A DNA stretch of 64,000 nt from JBBSEX01 sp038239345 (GTDB taxonomy: Bacteria; Acidobacteriota; Terriglobia; Bryobacterales; Bryobacteraceae). The stretch's first letter is position 1. Every line of letters begins with the position of its first letter. Positions 16,886 through 24,640 of this stretch are shown here, one piece after another. A model generated the notes under the pieces. The model saw only the letters and a program-made list of their open reading frames with translations, made no database searches and was not told the DNA's origin. Location: NCBI GenBank assembly GCA_038239345.1, contig JBBSEX010000004.1, forward strand, positions 248,001 through 312,000, given 5' to 3'. The translations under genes were made by a program, and so were the position numbers.

Positions 16886-18319
16886 ATGCCCACTTCGTGT
16901 CGAGTGCTCGTCGTGGATGACGATGCGGACCAGCGAGACACTGTAGCCGCGATGGTTTCCGATATCGGCTACACCGCCATTACCGCACAGGATGGAGAAG
17001 AGGCGCTCGACCGTATCGAGGAAGGCCCCATTCACGCCATCGTTACAGACCTGATGATGCCTCGCATGGATGGCTTTCAGCTCCTGGAAACGCTACGCTC
17101 GCGCGGCGATCAAACACCGGCGATCGTCTTGACTGGGTTCGGCAGTTCAGCCAAGGCGATCTCCATCGTGCATGACCTGCATGCATTCTGGTTTCAGGAA
17201 AAGCCTGTCGATTACGATATGCTGGCGGCCTTGCTGGAACGCGCCGTCAGCCATAAAGGTTTAGTGGATGAGACCGCGCGCTTACAGCGGCAGTTGAGCT
17301 ATCAGGGGATTCTGGGCGATCTGGTTGGCACATCGGCGCCGATGCGCAAAATCTATGCCATGATCCAGCAGGCAGCCCCCAGCTCCGCCTCCGTCTTTAT
17401 CACCGGCGAAAGCGGAACCGGGAAAGAACTTGTGGCGCGCGCCATTCATAGAGCAAGTCCGCGAATGGCCCGCCCGTTTGTGGCGATCAATTGCGCGGCG
17501 CTGCCTGAGACGCTGATTGAGAGCGAACTGTTCGGGCACGAAAAAGGTGCGTTCACGGGGGCAGTGGAGCGGCGGGCGGGTTGCTTTGAGCAGGCTCACG
17601 AAGGCACCATACTGCTGGATGAAATCGGCGACATGCCGATGGGTACGCAGGCAAAACTGTTGCGCGTATTGGAAGAGGGCAAGGTCAGGCGTTTGGGTGG
17701 GAAGGGCGAGATTTCCATCAACGTCAGAGTGCTGGCCGCTACCAACAAAACACTGAAAGACGCTCTTGCAAAGAAGTCATTGCGTGAGGATCTGTTTTAT
17801 CGGTTGAATGTGTTTCATCTGGCATTGCCTCCGCTGCGGCAGCGCAAGGAAGACATTCCGTTGATCGCCGAGGCAATGATTCGGGATTTAAATAAGAAGA
17901 ACGAATGCCGCGTGGCCGATCTGCAGCCTGCGGTGATTGAGTGCTTCATGAACTATGGCTGGCCAGGCAACGTGCGGGAGTTGAGAAACGTAATAGAGCG
18001 GGCGGTCATCGTCGCCGGCGAGGGAACTATTCGAATGCAACATCTTCCGCCGCTTTTCGAGACCAAGGCTTTGCCCCAAAGCGTGACCCCCGAAACCGAT
18101 AATCCCACGGGTCTAAACATTCGCCCCGGCGCTACGTTGCGGGAGGTTGAGGAAGCTTATATCCGGCAGGTTCTGAAGCAGACGAATAGCGATAAAAAGA
18201 AGACGGCCGAGGTCCTGGGAATCAGCCTTCGCACGGTTCACACGCGCATCGCCGAATTTCAAGCCGACGATAAAGCGGAAGCTGATTCCGAATTCTCAGA
18301 GAACGTTGGGGCTACTTAA
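16886..18319 (+). CDS. NtrC-family sigma-54-dependent response regulator
   Basis: The 477-aa protein has three domains. A receiver carries D55 (AIVTDLMMP) and K106. A sigma-54 activator AAA+ domain has Walker A GESGTGKE at 174-181, the sigma-54-contacting loop GAFTGA at 221-226 and Walker B ILLDEIGDMP. A Fis-type helix-turn-helix closes it (KKKTAEVLGISLRTVHTRI). It should activate promoters read by RpoN holoenzyme on phosphorylation. No kinase gene is adjacent, so it is an orphan here. It is divergent from the stress genes at 15.8-16.7 kb, which are possible targets. No clear ribosome site precedes the ATG. Confidence 0.95.
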   Translation: MPTSCRVLVVDDDADQRDTVAAMVSDIGYTAITAQDGEEALDRIEEGPIHAIVTDLMMPRMDGFQLLETLRSRGDQTPAIVLTGFGSSAKAISIVHDLHAFWFQEKPVDYDMLAALLERAVSHKGLVDETARLQRQLSYQGILGDLVGTSAPMRKIYAMIQQAAPSSASVFITGESGTGKELVARAIHRASPRMARPFVAINCAALPETLIESELFGHEKGAFTGAVERRAGCFEQAHEGTILLDEIGDMPMGTQAKLLRVLEEGKVRRLGGKGEISINVRVLAATNKTLKDALAKKSLREDLFYRLNVFHLALPPLRQRKEDIPLIAEAMIRDLNKKNECRVADLQPAVIECFMNYGWPGNVRELRNVIERAVIVAGEGTIRMQHLPPLFETKALPQSVTPETDNPTGLNIRPGATLREVEEAYIRQVLKQTNSDKKKTAEVLGISLRTVHTRIAEFQADDKAEADSEFSENVGAT

Positions 18320-18694
18320 TTATCCGCGTGGCCGAAGATTTCGCGGCATGCGCATCCCTGGCCGCGTCGCGAGTTCCTGCTCAGCGCGAATCCAGTCGTC
18401 GTAGTCTAAACCGTGCACGTTGCCGCGGTCTTCATAATAAGAATAGGCCAAGGCGGCGATATCGGACGGCGCATCTTGCAAATCCGGGTCGGTATCGAAA
18501 TGCGTTCCATCGGGAACCTCGGAGTTTGTGTCCGGCAGACCCTCCGGTACCTCATAGGGATCTAGCTCGTCGACATCTTCTTCGGGTTCGACTTCGTTTT
18601 GTACTGCGGATTCCTTCTCCAGATATCCATCGGGAAGGGAGTCGGAACCCGATTTTTCCCGATGCGATTCGGGCTGTAAACGTGGTGTAGACAT
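18320..18694 (-). CDS. DUF2934 protein (124 aa)
   Basis: The ATG at 18694 is chosen because AGGAG lies seven bases upstream; the frame is open to 18733. The first 75 residues are acidic and low in complexity. The C-terminal part, IAALAYSYYEDRGNVHGLDY followed by DDWIRAEQEL, is the DUF2934 signature, a short helical motif common in Acidobacteria and Proteobacteria and of unknown function. It lies within a run of small stress genes, 19 bp from the DUF1328 gene on the same strand, and directly abuts the stop of the convergent NtrC-type gene. Confidence 0.85.
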   Translation of the reverse strand: MSTPRLQPESHREKSGSDSLPDGYLEKESAVQNEVEPEEDVDELDPYEVPEGLPDTNSEVPDGTHFDTDPDLQDAPSDIAALAYSYYEDRGNVHGLDYDDWIRAEQELATRPGMRMPRNLRPRG

Positions 18695-18713
18695 AGTGTA
18701 TCTCCTGCTCGAT

Positions 18714-18884
18714 TTACGACCTAACGCGTCCACGCATTGTCATCACGGCCGAAACGACCAACAGAACGACGAAGAGATAGAAAAGAATCTTCGCAATCCC
18801 GGCGGCTGCCAGCGACACACCCGTAAAGCCGAGAAACCCGGCAATCAACGCTAGAAGCAAAAATGTAATCGTCCAGTTCAGCAT
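18714..18884 (-). CDS. DUF1328 (YtjA/UPF0391-like) small membrane protein
   Basis: The ATG at 18884 has AAGGAG seven bases upstream. The 56-aa product is two hydrophobic helices (MLNWTITFLLLALIAGFLGF, then AAAGIAKILFYLFVVLLVVS), which matches the DUF1328 family closely in length and sequence. These inner-membrane proteins often occur among general stress genes; the role is not known. It lies just upstream of the DUF2934 gene, probably in one transcript. Confidence 0.92.
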   Translation of the reverse strand: MLNWTITFLLLALIAGFLGFTGVSLAAAGIAKILFYLFVVLLVVSAVMTMRGRVRS

Positions 18885-19027
18885 GGTAGTTCTCCTTATC
18901 CGCTCATCGAACAAGCACGCTCAGGCCCAAAGTCACTGGGGACAAATTGACAATGGTTTAGCTGCCTCGCTTAGTCACAAGACGAGATGTAAGTTTTGCC
19001 ACCAATGCGAAGGCTGCACTTTTTGGG

Positions 19028-19480
19028 CTACGACCCGCAGCCCTCCAGCCGAACCATTTTGTGTTCAGTGGAGCTCCAATACTCAGCCTCCACGATGGTG
19101 ATCTTTAGCAGGGTCAAATGCGGATCGTCCACGCCGCCTGGGACCCAAACCTGATATTCATCCTTCCAGAGTTTCTTGAGGTTCTGGCGATCTTGGACCA
19201 GTTCCGCGGTCCCGGCAATAGAGATCCAGCGATCCTTCTCGCTGTACGACACGTTCACATGAGGCTCAGCGCGGATTTCCTCCGCTTTGAGCGAGTCATC
19301 CATGGTGAGGAACCAGAGATCGCCGTCGAAATCCACTTGTTGCGTCGCCATAGGGCGGCTGCGGAGAATGCCGCCAGGATGCCGGGTGACGAGCATCGCA
19401 ATCTTCGAATCCTTGATCAGCGCCGCCAACTCACGAATGCTCTGCGAACTCAACCTATTTACGATTGGGGTGTCTGCCAT
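19028..19480 (-). CDS. Pyridoxamine 5'-phosphate oxidase-fold general stress protein (Gsp26-like)
   Basis: The 150-aa protein has the split-barrel flavin-binding fold of general stress protein 26: IAMLVTRHPGGILRSRPMAT, DGDLWFLTMDDSLKAEEI, VNVSYSEKDRWISIAGTAEL and a Trp-rich end (EYQVWVPGG, EAEYWSS). Proteins of this group bind FMN or FAD and are induced by stress. True pyridoxamine phosphate oxidase is longer and has a C-terminal domain that is missing here. It stands alone between the small stress genes and treZ. Confidence 0.88.
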   Translation of the reverse strand: MADTPIVNRLSSQSIRELAALIKDSKIAMLVTRHPGGILRSRPMATQQVDFDGDLWFLTMDDSLKAEEIRAEPHVNVSYSEKDRWISIAGTAELVQDRQNLKKLWKDEYQVWVPGGVDDPHLTLLKITIVEAEYWSSTEHKMVRLEGCGS

Positions 19481-19604
19481 ATCTTGCTAGACCGAATCGC
19501 TGGAAGTAAGTTTCTTCCCGCCGACGGTGCGGGAAATCTGATCGGTTTCCCCATTCAATTGCGTCACATAGAATTGAGGCTACTAGTAAACTGAAAGCCA
19601 AAGA

Positions 19605-21494
19605 ATGAAGCGACAATTCGGAGTGGGTGCGGAGCTAAGCGAAGATGGCGTCGATTTTCGAGTCTGGGCGCCCGATAGAAAACTTGTACAAGTAGTGATC
19701 GGCGGAAGCGGCGGCGCGCACCCGATGCAGCGCGACGCGGATGGTTATCACTCGGCGATGGTCAAAGGCGCCGGGGCGGGTACGCGCTACTCCTATCGGC
19801 TGGAGAGCGAAGGGCATTATCCAGACCCTGCATCGCGCTTCCAACCGGAAGGGATTCACCTGCCTTCGGAAGTGATCGACGGCAACAATTTTCCTTGGAA
19901 AGATAGTGCCTGGAAAGGCTGCGATCCGCGGGGCCAGGTGGTTTATGAAATGCACGTCGGTACATTCACGGCCGCCGGCACGTGGGAAAGCGCAATCGCC
20001 GAGTTGCCGTATTTAGCAGACACCGGCATCACTGTGTTGGAGATCATGCCAGTGGCCGAATTCCCCGGCAAGTTCGGCTGGGGATACGACGGTGTGCACT
20101 TCTTCGCCCCTACTCGTCTCTATGGCCGGCCCGACGATTTCCGGCGCTTTGTAGATGCCGCGCACGCCTTGCGAATGGGTGTGATTCTGGATGTCGTCTA
20201 CAACCACATCGGGCCTGACGGCAACTACCTGACGAAGTTCAACGAAAACTATCTATCGAAGATTCACAAGACCGATTGGGGCGCCGGTATGAATTTCGAC
20301 GGCGTGCAGCGGGAAGGCGTGCGCCAATATTGCCTCGATAATGCCCGCTATTGGATAGAAGAATTCCATCTGGATGGTTTACGGCTTGACGCTACGCAAG
20401 ATATCTACGACGACACGGAATGCCATATCCTGCGTGAGATTGCCCGCGTGGCCAGGGCGGCGGCGGGCGAGCGAAAAATAATCCTGATCGGGGAAAACGA
20501 GCAGCAGAACGCCAAGCTCGTGCGGCCGGAACAGCGCGGTGGATACGGGCTGGACGCGCTCTGGAACGATGATTTTCATCACAGCGCGATGGCTCGTCTG
20601 ACGGGCCGCAACGAGGCCTATTACACCGATTATCTGGGCAATCCACAGGAATTCGTGTCGGCTGCGAAGTACGGATTTCTTTATCAGGGCCAACAGTATA
20701 AATGGCAGAAGAATCGCCGGGGCAGCGCCGCGCTGGATTTAATGCCGCACAATACGGTGAACTTCATCCAGAATCACGACCAAGTGGCGAACTCCGCTTA
20801 CGGGCTTCGTGTTCATGCTTTGACTGACCCGGGCAATTATCGGGCGATGTCGGCGCTACTGCTGCTGGCGCCAAACACGCCGATGATCTTTCAAGGACAG
20901 GAATTCGCCGCTTCCACTCCGTTTTTCTATTTCGCCGATCATCAGGAACCTTTGGGCAAAATGGTCTGCGAGGGTCGCATCGAATTCCTGGCGCAGTTTC
21001 GCACATTTAAAACCAGAGAGTTCGTTGCGAAGTCTGCCGACCCCTGCGATAGCGAGAGTTTTCAGCGATCGAAGCTGGATCATGGTGAACGCAAGAATCC
21101 CCGTCACGCCGACCTGCTGCGGCTGTATCGTGAGTTGTTGAAGCTGCGGCGCGAAGATATCGTGCTGTCGGCTCCGCTGCGCACCGATGGCGCTGTGCTA
21201 TCCGGCGACGCGTTTTTACTGCGTTATTTTGGAGCTGCCGGGGATCGTTTGCTGATTGTGAATTTCGGATTGGACCTCCATCTGAACCCATCGCCCGAGC
21301 CGCTGCTGGGTCCAATGCAAGACATGGCTTGGGAAATTCTTTGGTCGAGTGAAGATGTGCGCTATGGCGGGATCGGGACGGCGGAAGTCGAGACGCCGGA
21401 TAACTGGAAAATCCCCGGTCATGCGGCGGTAGTAATGAAACCTTGCATAAGGAGAGAGCCCATTGATTCGTCGAGTGCTGCAGACAAAGACTGA
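19605..21494 (+). CDS. treZ: Malto-oligosyltrehalose trehalohydrolase
   Basis: The 629-aa protein releases trehalose from maltooligosyl-trehalose. It starts with a carbohydrate-binding beta-sandwich (about 1-95), followed by a GH13 barrel. The TreZ-typical region VYEMHVGTFTAAGTWESAI is present. The catalytic residues are in place: nucleophile D262 (GLRLDAT), acid/base E297 (ILIGENE) and D392 (NHDQVAN). Length fits the family. Its 3' end overlaps the next gene by 32 bp, so the two are coupled. Its usual partner TreY is not in this window. Confidence 0.95.
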   Translation: MKRQFGVGAELSEDGVDFRVWAPDRKLVQVVIGGSGGAHPMQRDADGYHSAMVKGAGAGTRYSYRLESEGHYPDPASRFQPEGIHLPSEVIDGNNFPWKDSAWKGCDPRGQVVYEMHVGTFTAAGTWESAIAELPYLADTGITVLEIMPVAEFPGKFGWGYDGVHFFAPTRLYGRPDDFRRFVDAAHALRMGVILDVVYNHIGPDGNYLTKFNENYLSKIHKTDWGAGMNFDGVQREGVRQYCLDNARYWIEEFHLDGLRLDATQDIYDDTECHILREIARVARAAAGERKIILIGENEQQNAKLVRPEQRGGYGLDALWNDDFHHSAMARLTGRNEAYYTDYLGNPQEFVSAAKYGFLYQGQQYKWQKNRRGSAALDLMPHNTVNFIQNHDQVANSAYGLRVHALTDPGNYRAMSALLLLAPNTPMIFQGQEFAASTPFFYFADHQEPLGKMVCEGRIEFLAQFRTFKTREFVAKSADPCDSESFQRSKLDHGERKNPRHADLLRLYRELLKLRREDIVLSAPLRTDGAVLSGDAFLLRYFGAAGDRLLIVNFGLDLHLNPSPEPLLGPMQDMAWEILWSSEDVRYGGIGTAEVETPDNWKIPGHAAVVMKPCIRREPIDSSSAADKD

Positions 21495-23544
21495 CACGCC
21501 TTCCCTGGAACGCTGGTCCGAGCGTGAGTGGCTGGTAACCAACGGCCTGGGAGGTTATGCGTCAGGCACGGTGTTCGGCGTGATGACACGGTCATACCAC
21601 GGATATCTGATTGCCGCGCTGCCGTCGCCGTTCGGACGCACGGTAATGGTGAACGACATTGTGGAACAGCTTGACTTGGGGGCTGAGGGCGGGTTAATTC
21701 GCCTTGGCGGAGGGGAAGCGAGTGCTGGATCGCCACTGCCGACAGACGGGCTGAAGTATCTAGAGGAGTTTACGTTAGAGCTCGGCTTGCCGGTGTGGCG
21801 CTATCACGTCGGCGAAGTTTGCATCGAGAAACGCATCTCGCTGATCCATGCGCAAAACACGGTTCACGTAACCTATCGCATGCTGGAAGGCGACCGGCAG
21901 GTGCGCTTGATGCTGCGTCCTTTGGTGCATTTTCGTCCACACGAAACAGCCGTGGGGTCCACTCTGAATGCATCTTATACGTTGAAGGCGCTCGATGCCG
22001 GATATGAAGTGGAAAGCGACACCGCGATTCCGACCTTACGTTTTCAGTTTTTCGGCGAAGGTGCTTCTCTAACGATGGAGGCCACGCGGACGGGTCAGGT
22101 CTGGTATCGCGAAGAAGCGGCGCGCGGCTATCCAGCGAGTAGCGAATTGTGGACCCCGGGTTACTTCCATTTGGATCTTCATGCCGGCCAGGAAGCGACG
22201 GTGGTTGCGTCGACGGAAAGCTGGGAGAGTATTCGCGCCTTGCCTCCCGCGGTTGCCATTGAAGCCGAAGGGGAGCGGCGTTTAGGATTACTCTCCGAAG
22301 CGGAGAACGGACGGCGCGCCGATATACCGGTGGAAGCGGGCGACTTCGGCGATTTTGGCGACGAGCTTGTGCTGGCGGCTGACCAGTTCCTGATCATGCC
22401 CGCCGGCCGTGTGCAAGATGCAGCCCGTGCCCGCGCCGCCGGATCTGAGTTACGCACCGTAATCGCCGGCTATCACTGGTTTACCGATTGGGGCCGCGAC
22501 ACGATGATCTCGCTGGAGGGTCTGACGCTGACAACGGGCCGCCACGAACAGGCAGCGTGGATTCTGCGGGCTTTCGGGCATTACATCAAGGAAGGGCTGA
22601 TTCCGAACCTGTTCCCGGAAGGCGAGACTGCCGGACTTTATCATACGGCCGACGCTACGCTGTGGTATTTCCACGCTATCGACCGTTACATTCAGGTTTC
22701 CGGGGATCGATCCATCTTGCGCATCCTGCTACCCAAGCTGCAGGACATCATTGAGCATCACCTGAAAGGCACAAGCTTCGGAATCGGCGTCGATCCGGCG
22801 GATGGTTTGCTGAAACAAGGCGCCGACCATTACGCCCTGACGTGGATGGATGCCAAGATGGGCGACTGGGTTGTTACACCACGCCGTGGCAAGGCGGTGG
22901 AGATCAACGGACTGTGGTACAACGCTTTGCGGATCCTGGAGAGCTTCCTGAAATCCGAAGGCGTCGCGGGGAGCGAGGCCATTGGCGCGCATGCCGCCCA
23001 AGCGCAAGATTCGTTTAACAAGCGCTTCTGGTATGAGGCGGGCAATCATCTGTACGACGTGGTCGACGGCCCGGATGGCGACGATCCCAGTTGCCGGCCG
23101 AATCAACTGTTGGCCCTTTCACTGCGATACCCGGTGCTTATTGAATCGCATTGGGCGGCAATCGTCGATGTCGCCGAAAAGAAGTTGGTCACTCCAGTAG
23201 GCCTACGATCTTTGGCGCCGGGAGATCCAGAATATAAATCCAAGTATGATGGCGATCTGCGCCAGCGCGATGGCGCTTATCATCAAGGAACGGTTTGGAC
23301 TTGGTTGATCGGTCCGTTCATCGACGCTTACATGAAGGTGAATCCTAAAGACCAGAATGTGAGTCGCTTCCTGGATGGATTTCCCAAACATTTGGGCGAA
23401 GCTTGCGTCGGTTCAATCAGCGAAATCTTCGACGCCGAGACGCCCTACTCTCCCCGGGGATGCATTGCCCAAGCATGGAGCGTGGCCGAAGTATTACGCT
23501 GCTGGGTGAAAACAACTAGCTCCAAGAATCACCCGCGGCAATAG
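21463..23544 (+). CDS. Amylo-alpha-1,6-glucosidase (GH133-type glycogen debranching enzyme)
   Basis: The start is TTG at 21463 with AAGGAG eight bases upstream, inside the end of treZ. The 693-aa product has an N-terminal glycogen-debranching domain (EWLVTNGLGGYASGTVFGVM, then TRSYHGYLIAALP). Its C-terminal catalytic alpha/alpha barrel contains GYHWFTDWGRDTMISLEGL, HTADATLWYFHAIDRYIQ, DAKMGDWVVTPRRGKAVEIN and HQGTVWTWLIGPFIDAY. This is the signature of bacterial amylo-1,6-glucosidases that hydrolyse alpha-1,6 branch glucose. With treZ and glgX it belongs to alpha-glucan turnover. Confidence 0.94.
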   Translation: MIRRVLQTKTDTPSLERWSEREWLVTNGLGGYASGTVFGVMTRSYHGYLIAALPSPFGRTVMVNDIVEQLDLGAEGGLIRLGGGEASAGSPLPTDGLKYLEEFTLELGLPVWRYHVGEVCIEKRISLIHAQNTVHVTYRMLEGDRQVRLMLRPLVHFRPHETAVGSTLNASYTLKALDAGYEVESDTAIPTLRFQFFGEGASLTMEATRTGQVWYREEAARGYPASSELWTPGYFHLDLHAGQEATVVASTESWESIRALPPAVAIEAEGERRLGLLSEAENGRRADIPVEAGDFGDFGDELVLAADQFLIMPAGRVQDAARARAAGSELRTVIAGYHWFTDWGRDTMISLEGLTLTTGRHEQAAWILRAFGHYIKEGLIPNLFPEGETAGLYHTADATLWYFHAIDRYIQVSGDRSILRILLPKLQDIIEHHLKGTSFGIGVDPADGLLKQGADHYALTWMDAKMGDWVVTPRRGKAVEINGLWYNALRILESFLKSEGVAGSEAIGAHAAQAQDSFNKRFWYEAGNHLYDVVDGPDGDDPSCRPNQLLALSLRYPVLIESHWAAIVDVAEKKLVTPVGLRSLAPGDPEYKSKYDGDLRQRDGAYHQGTVWTWLIGPFIDAYMKVNPKDQNVSRFLDGFPKHLGEACVGSISEIFDAETPYSPRGCIAQAWSVAEVLRCWVKTTSSKNHPRQ

Positions 23545-23547
23545 GGT

Positions 23548-24039
23548 TCATGCCGCTTGGGCGCGCTTCTGACGAGCTTCGCCTAAGCGGATGAGACGAT
23601 TCCCAGCGGAGCGGCGAGCCCGCAATAGCCGGATTCTAGCCGCCGTTTCCGTGCAGCCTTGGTGCTTGGCGATGTCGGCAATGCGATGTCCTTCCAAATG
23701 ATGACGCTCCAGCAACCATCGTTCTTCTGTTCGGCAGAGGCTTAAGATTCGCCGTACGTCGATAGCGGCCACGTCGATACTGCTTGAGATAGGATCATGA
23801 TCCAGGGATTCAAACGCAGGCTTGCGGAACTGGCTGCGGTTGATGTTCAGGGCTATGGTATTAATCCAGGTCACTATCATTGCTGCATTCCGGAGTTGTT
23901 GAATGCGTTCCCATCCCCGCGCCCAGGCCGCTTGAGATACTTCGTCGGCAAGCTGACTAGGCACTCCTCGCGAGATTAGAAAACGAACCGTGATGTCATA
24001 TCCGCGCTGATAGGCCTTGCCAAATTCCTCTTGGTTCAT
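23548..24039 (-). CDS. Sigma-70-like (ECF) protein, 163 aa
   Basis: The ATG at 24039 has AAAGGAG six bases upstream; the longer frame to 24183 is unsupported. The protein resembles an ECF sigma factor. A region-2-like part has GVPSQLADEVSQAAWARGWE and VTWINTIALNINRSQFRK; a region-4-like part has CRTEERWLLERHHLEGHRI and HQGCTETAARIRLLRARRS. The core-binding region is more divergent than in the ECF factor at 4673-5236. It sits inside the stress and glycogen cluster, so it might control it, but I find no shared promoter motif by eye. It ends 3 bp from the convergent debranching gene. Confidence 0.8.
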   Translation of the reverse strand: MNQEEFGKAYQRGYDITVRFLISRGVPSQLADEVSQAAWARGWERIQQLRNAAMIVTWINTIALNINRSQFRKPAFESLDHDPISSSIDVAAIDVRRILSLCRTEERWLLERHHLEGHRIADIAKHQGCTETAARIRLLRARRSAGNRLIRLGEARQKRAQAA

Positions 24040-24295
24040 TGAAACTCCTTTGGGTAAATCTTCCTCCCGCCATCCTGCATCTGGCTTGCCAATTGGAAAA
24101 GGCACGTAAGGCTGGATCAGGCCATCAATTTCGACAGATCCGTTGTAAAATTTACGCTTCCTTGGAGGAAATTGTCTCCTCAAATCATCTCGAGCGAGGC
24201 GATAACTGACAGTACCGAAAGGACTTAGCAGAATAACCAGGAAGCTGGTACTTTGCCTCGCTTTCTAGTGGCACGACACCTGCTTAGTTTTCAGC

Positions 24296-24541
24296 ATGAT
24301 CGAACGTTGCCTCTTCACGCTGAGCGGATTGGTACTGCTGGCGGGCGCGGGCGCCTTCCTCCTGTACGTCCCATTATTCTCGATCTTTGCAGCTGCGATG
24401 TTGCTACTCGGCATGATTCTAATGTTTGGCGCCGGAGTGTACGTAGGGGCGGCCCGCGCCTCGAGTGAAGCGGGAGAACGTTCGTCAGAAATCTTTCGCG
24501 AACCCGTCCTGCTAATGACCGCCGGTTCGCACGGCGATTAG
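24296..24541 (+). CDS. Small two-helix membrane protein (81 aa), hypothetical
   Basis: I do not recognise a family. Two adjacent hydrophobic segments (LSGLVLLAGAGAFLLYVPLF and FAAAMLLLGMILMFGAGVYV) are followed by a short polar tail with Glu and Arg. No clear ribosome site precedes the ATG, so existence and start are less certain than for the neighbours. It is flanked by the divergent sigma-like gene and glgX, a setting rich in small stress-type membrane proteins. Confidence 0.5.
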   Translation: MIERCLFTLSGLVLLAGAGAFLLYVPLFSIFAAAMLLLGMILMFGAGVYVGAARASSEAGERSSEIFREPVLLMTAGSHGD

Positions 24542-24640
24542 CTTGTAATCGCCCATCCTCCACCCCCGTGCAGCGGGCGCGCTACAGTGCTTGTAGCGGC
24601 TTTCGATTGCCGCCCACTACACAACTTAGAGGGAGATTGA

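Noticed and set aside
23548..24183. Longer start for the sigma-like protein at 24183
   Set aside because: The ATG at 24039 has a strong AAAGGAG site; the extra residues show no sigma homology.
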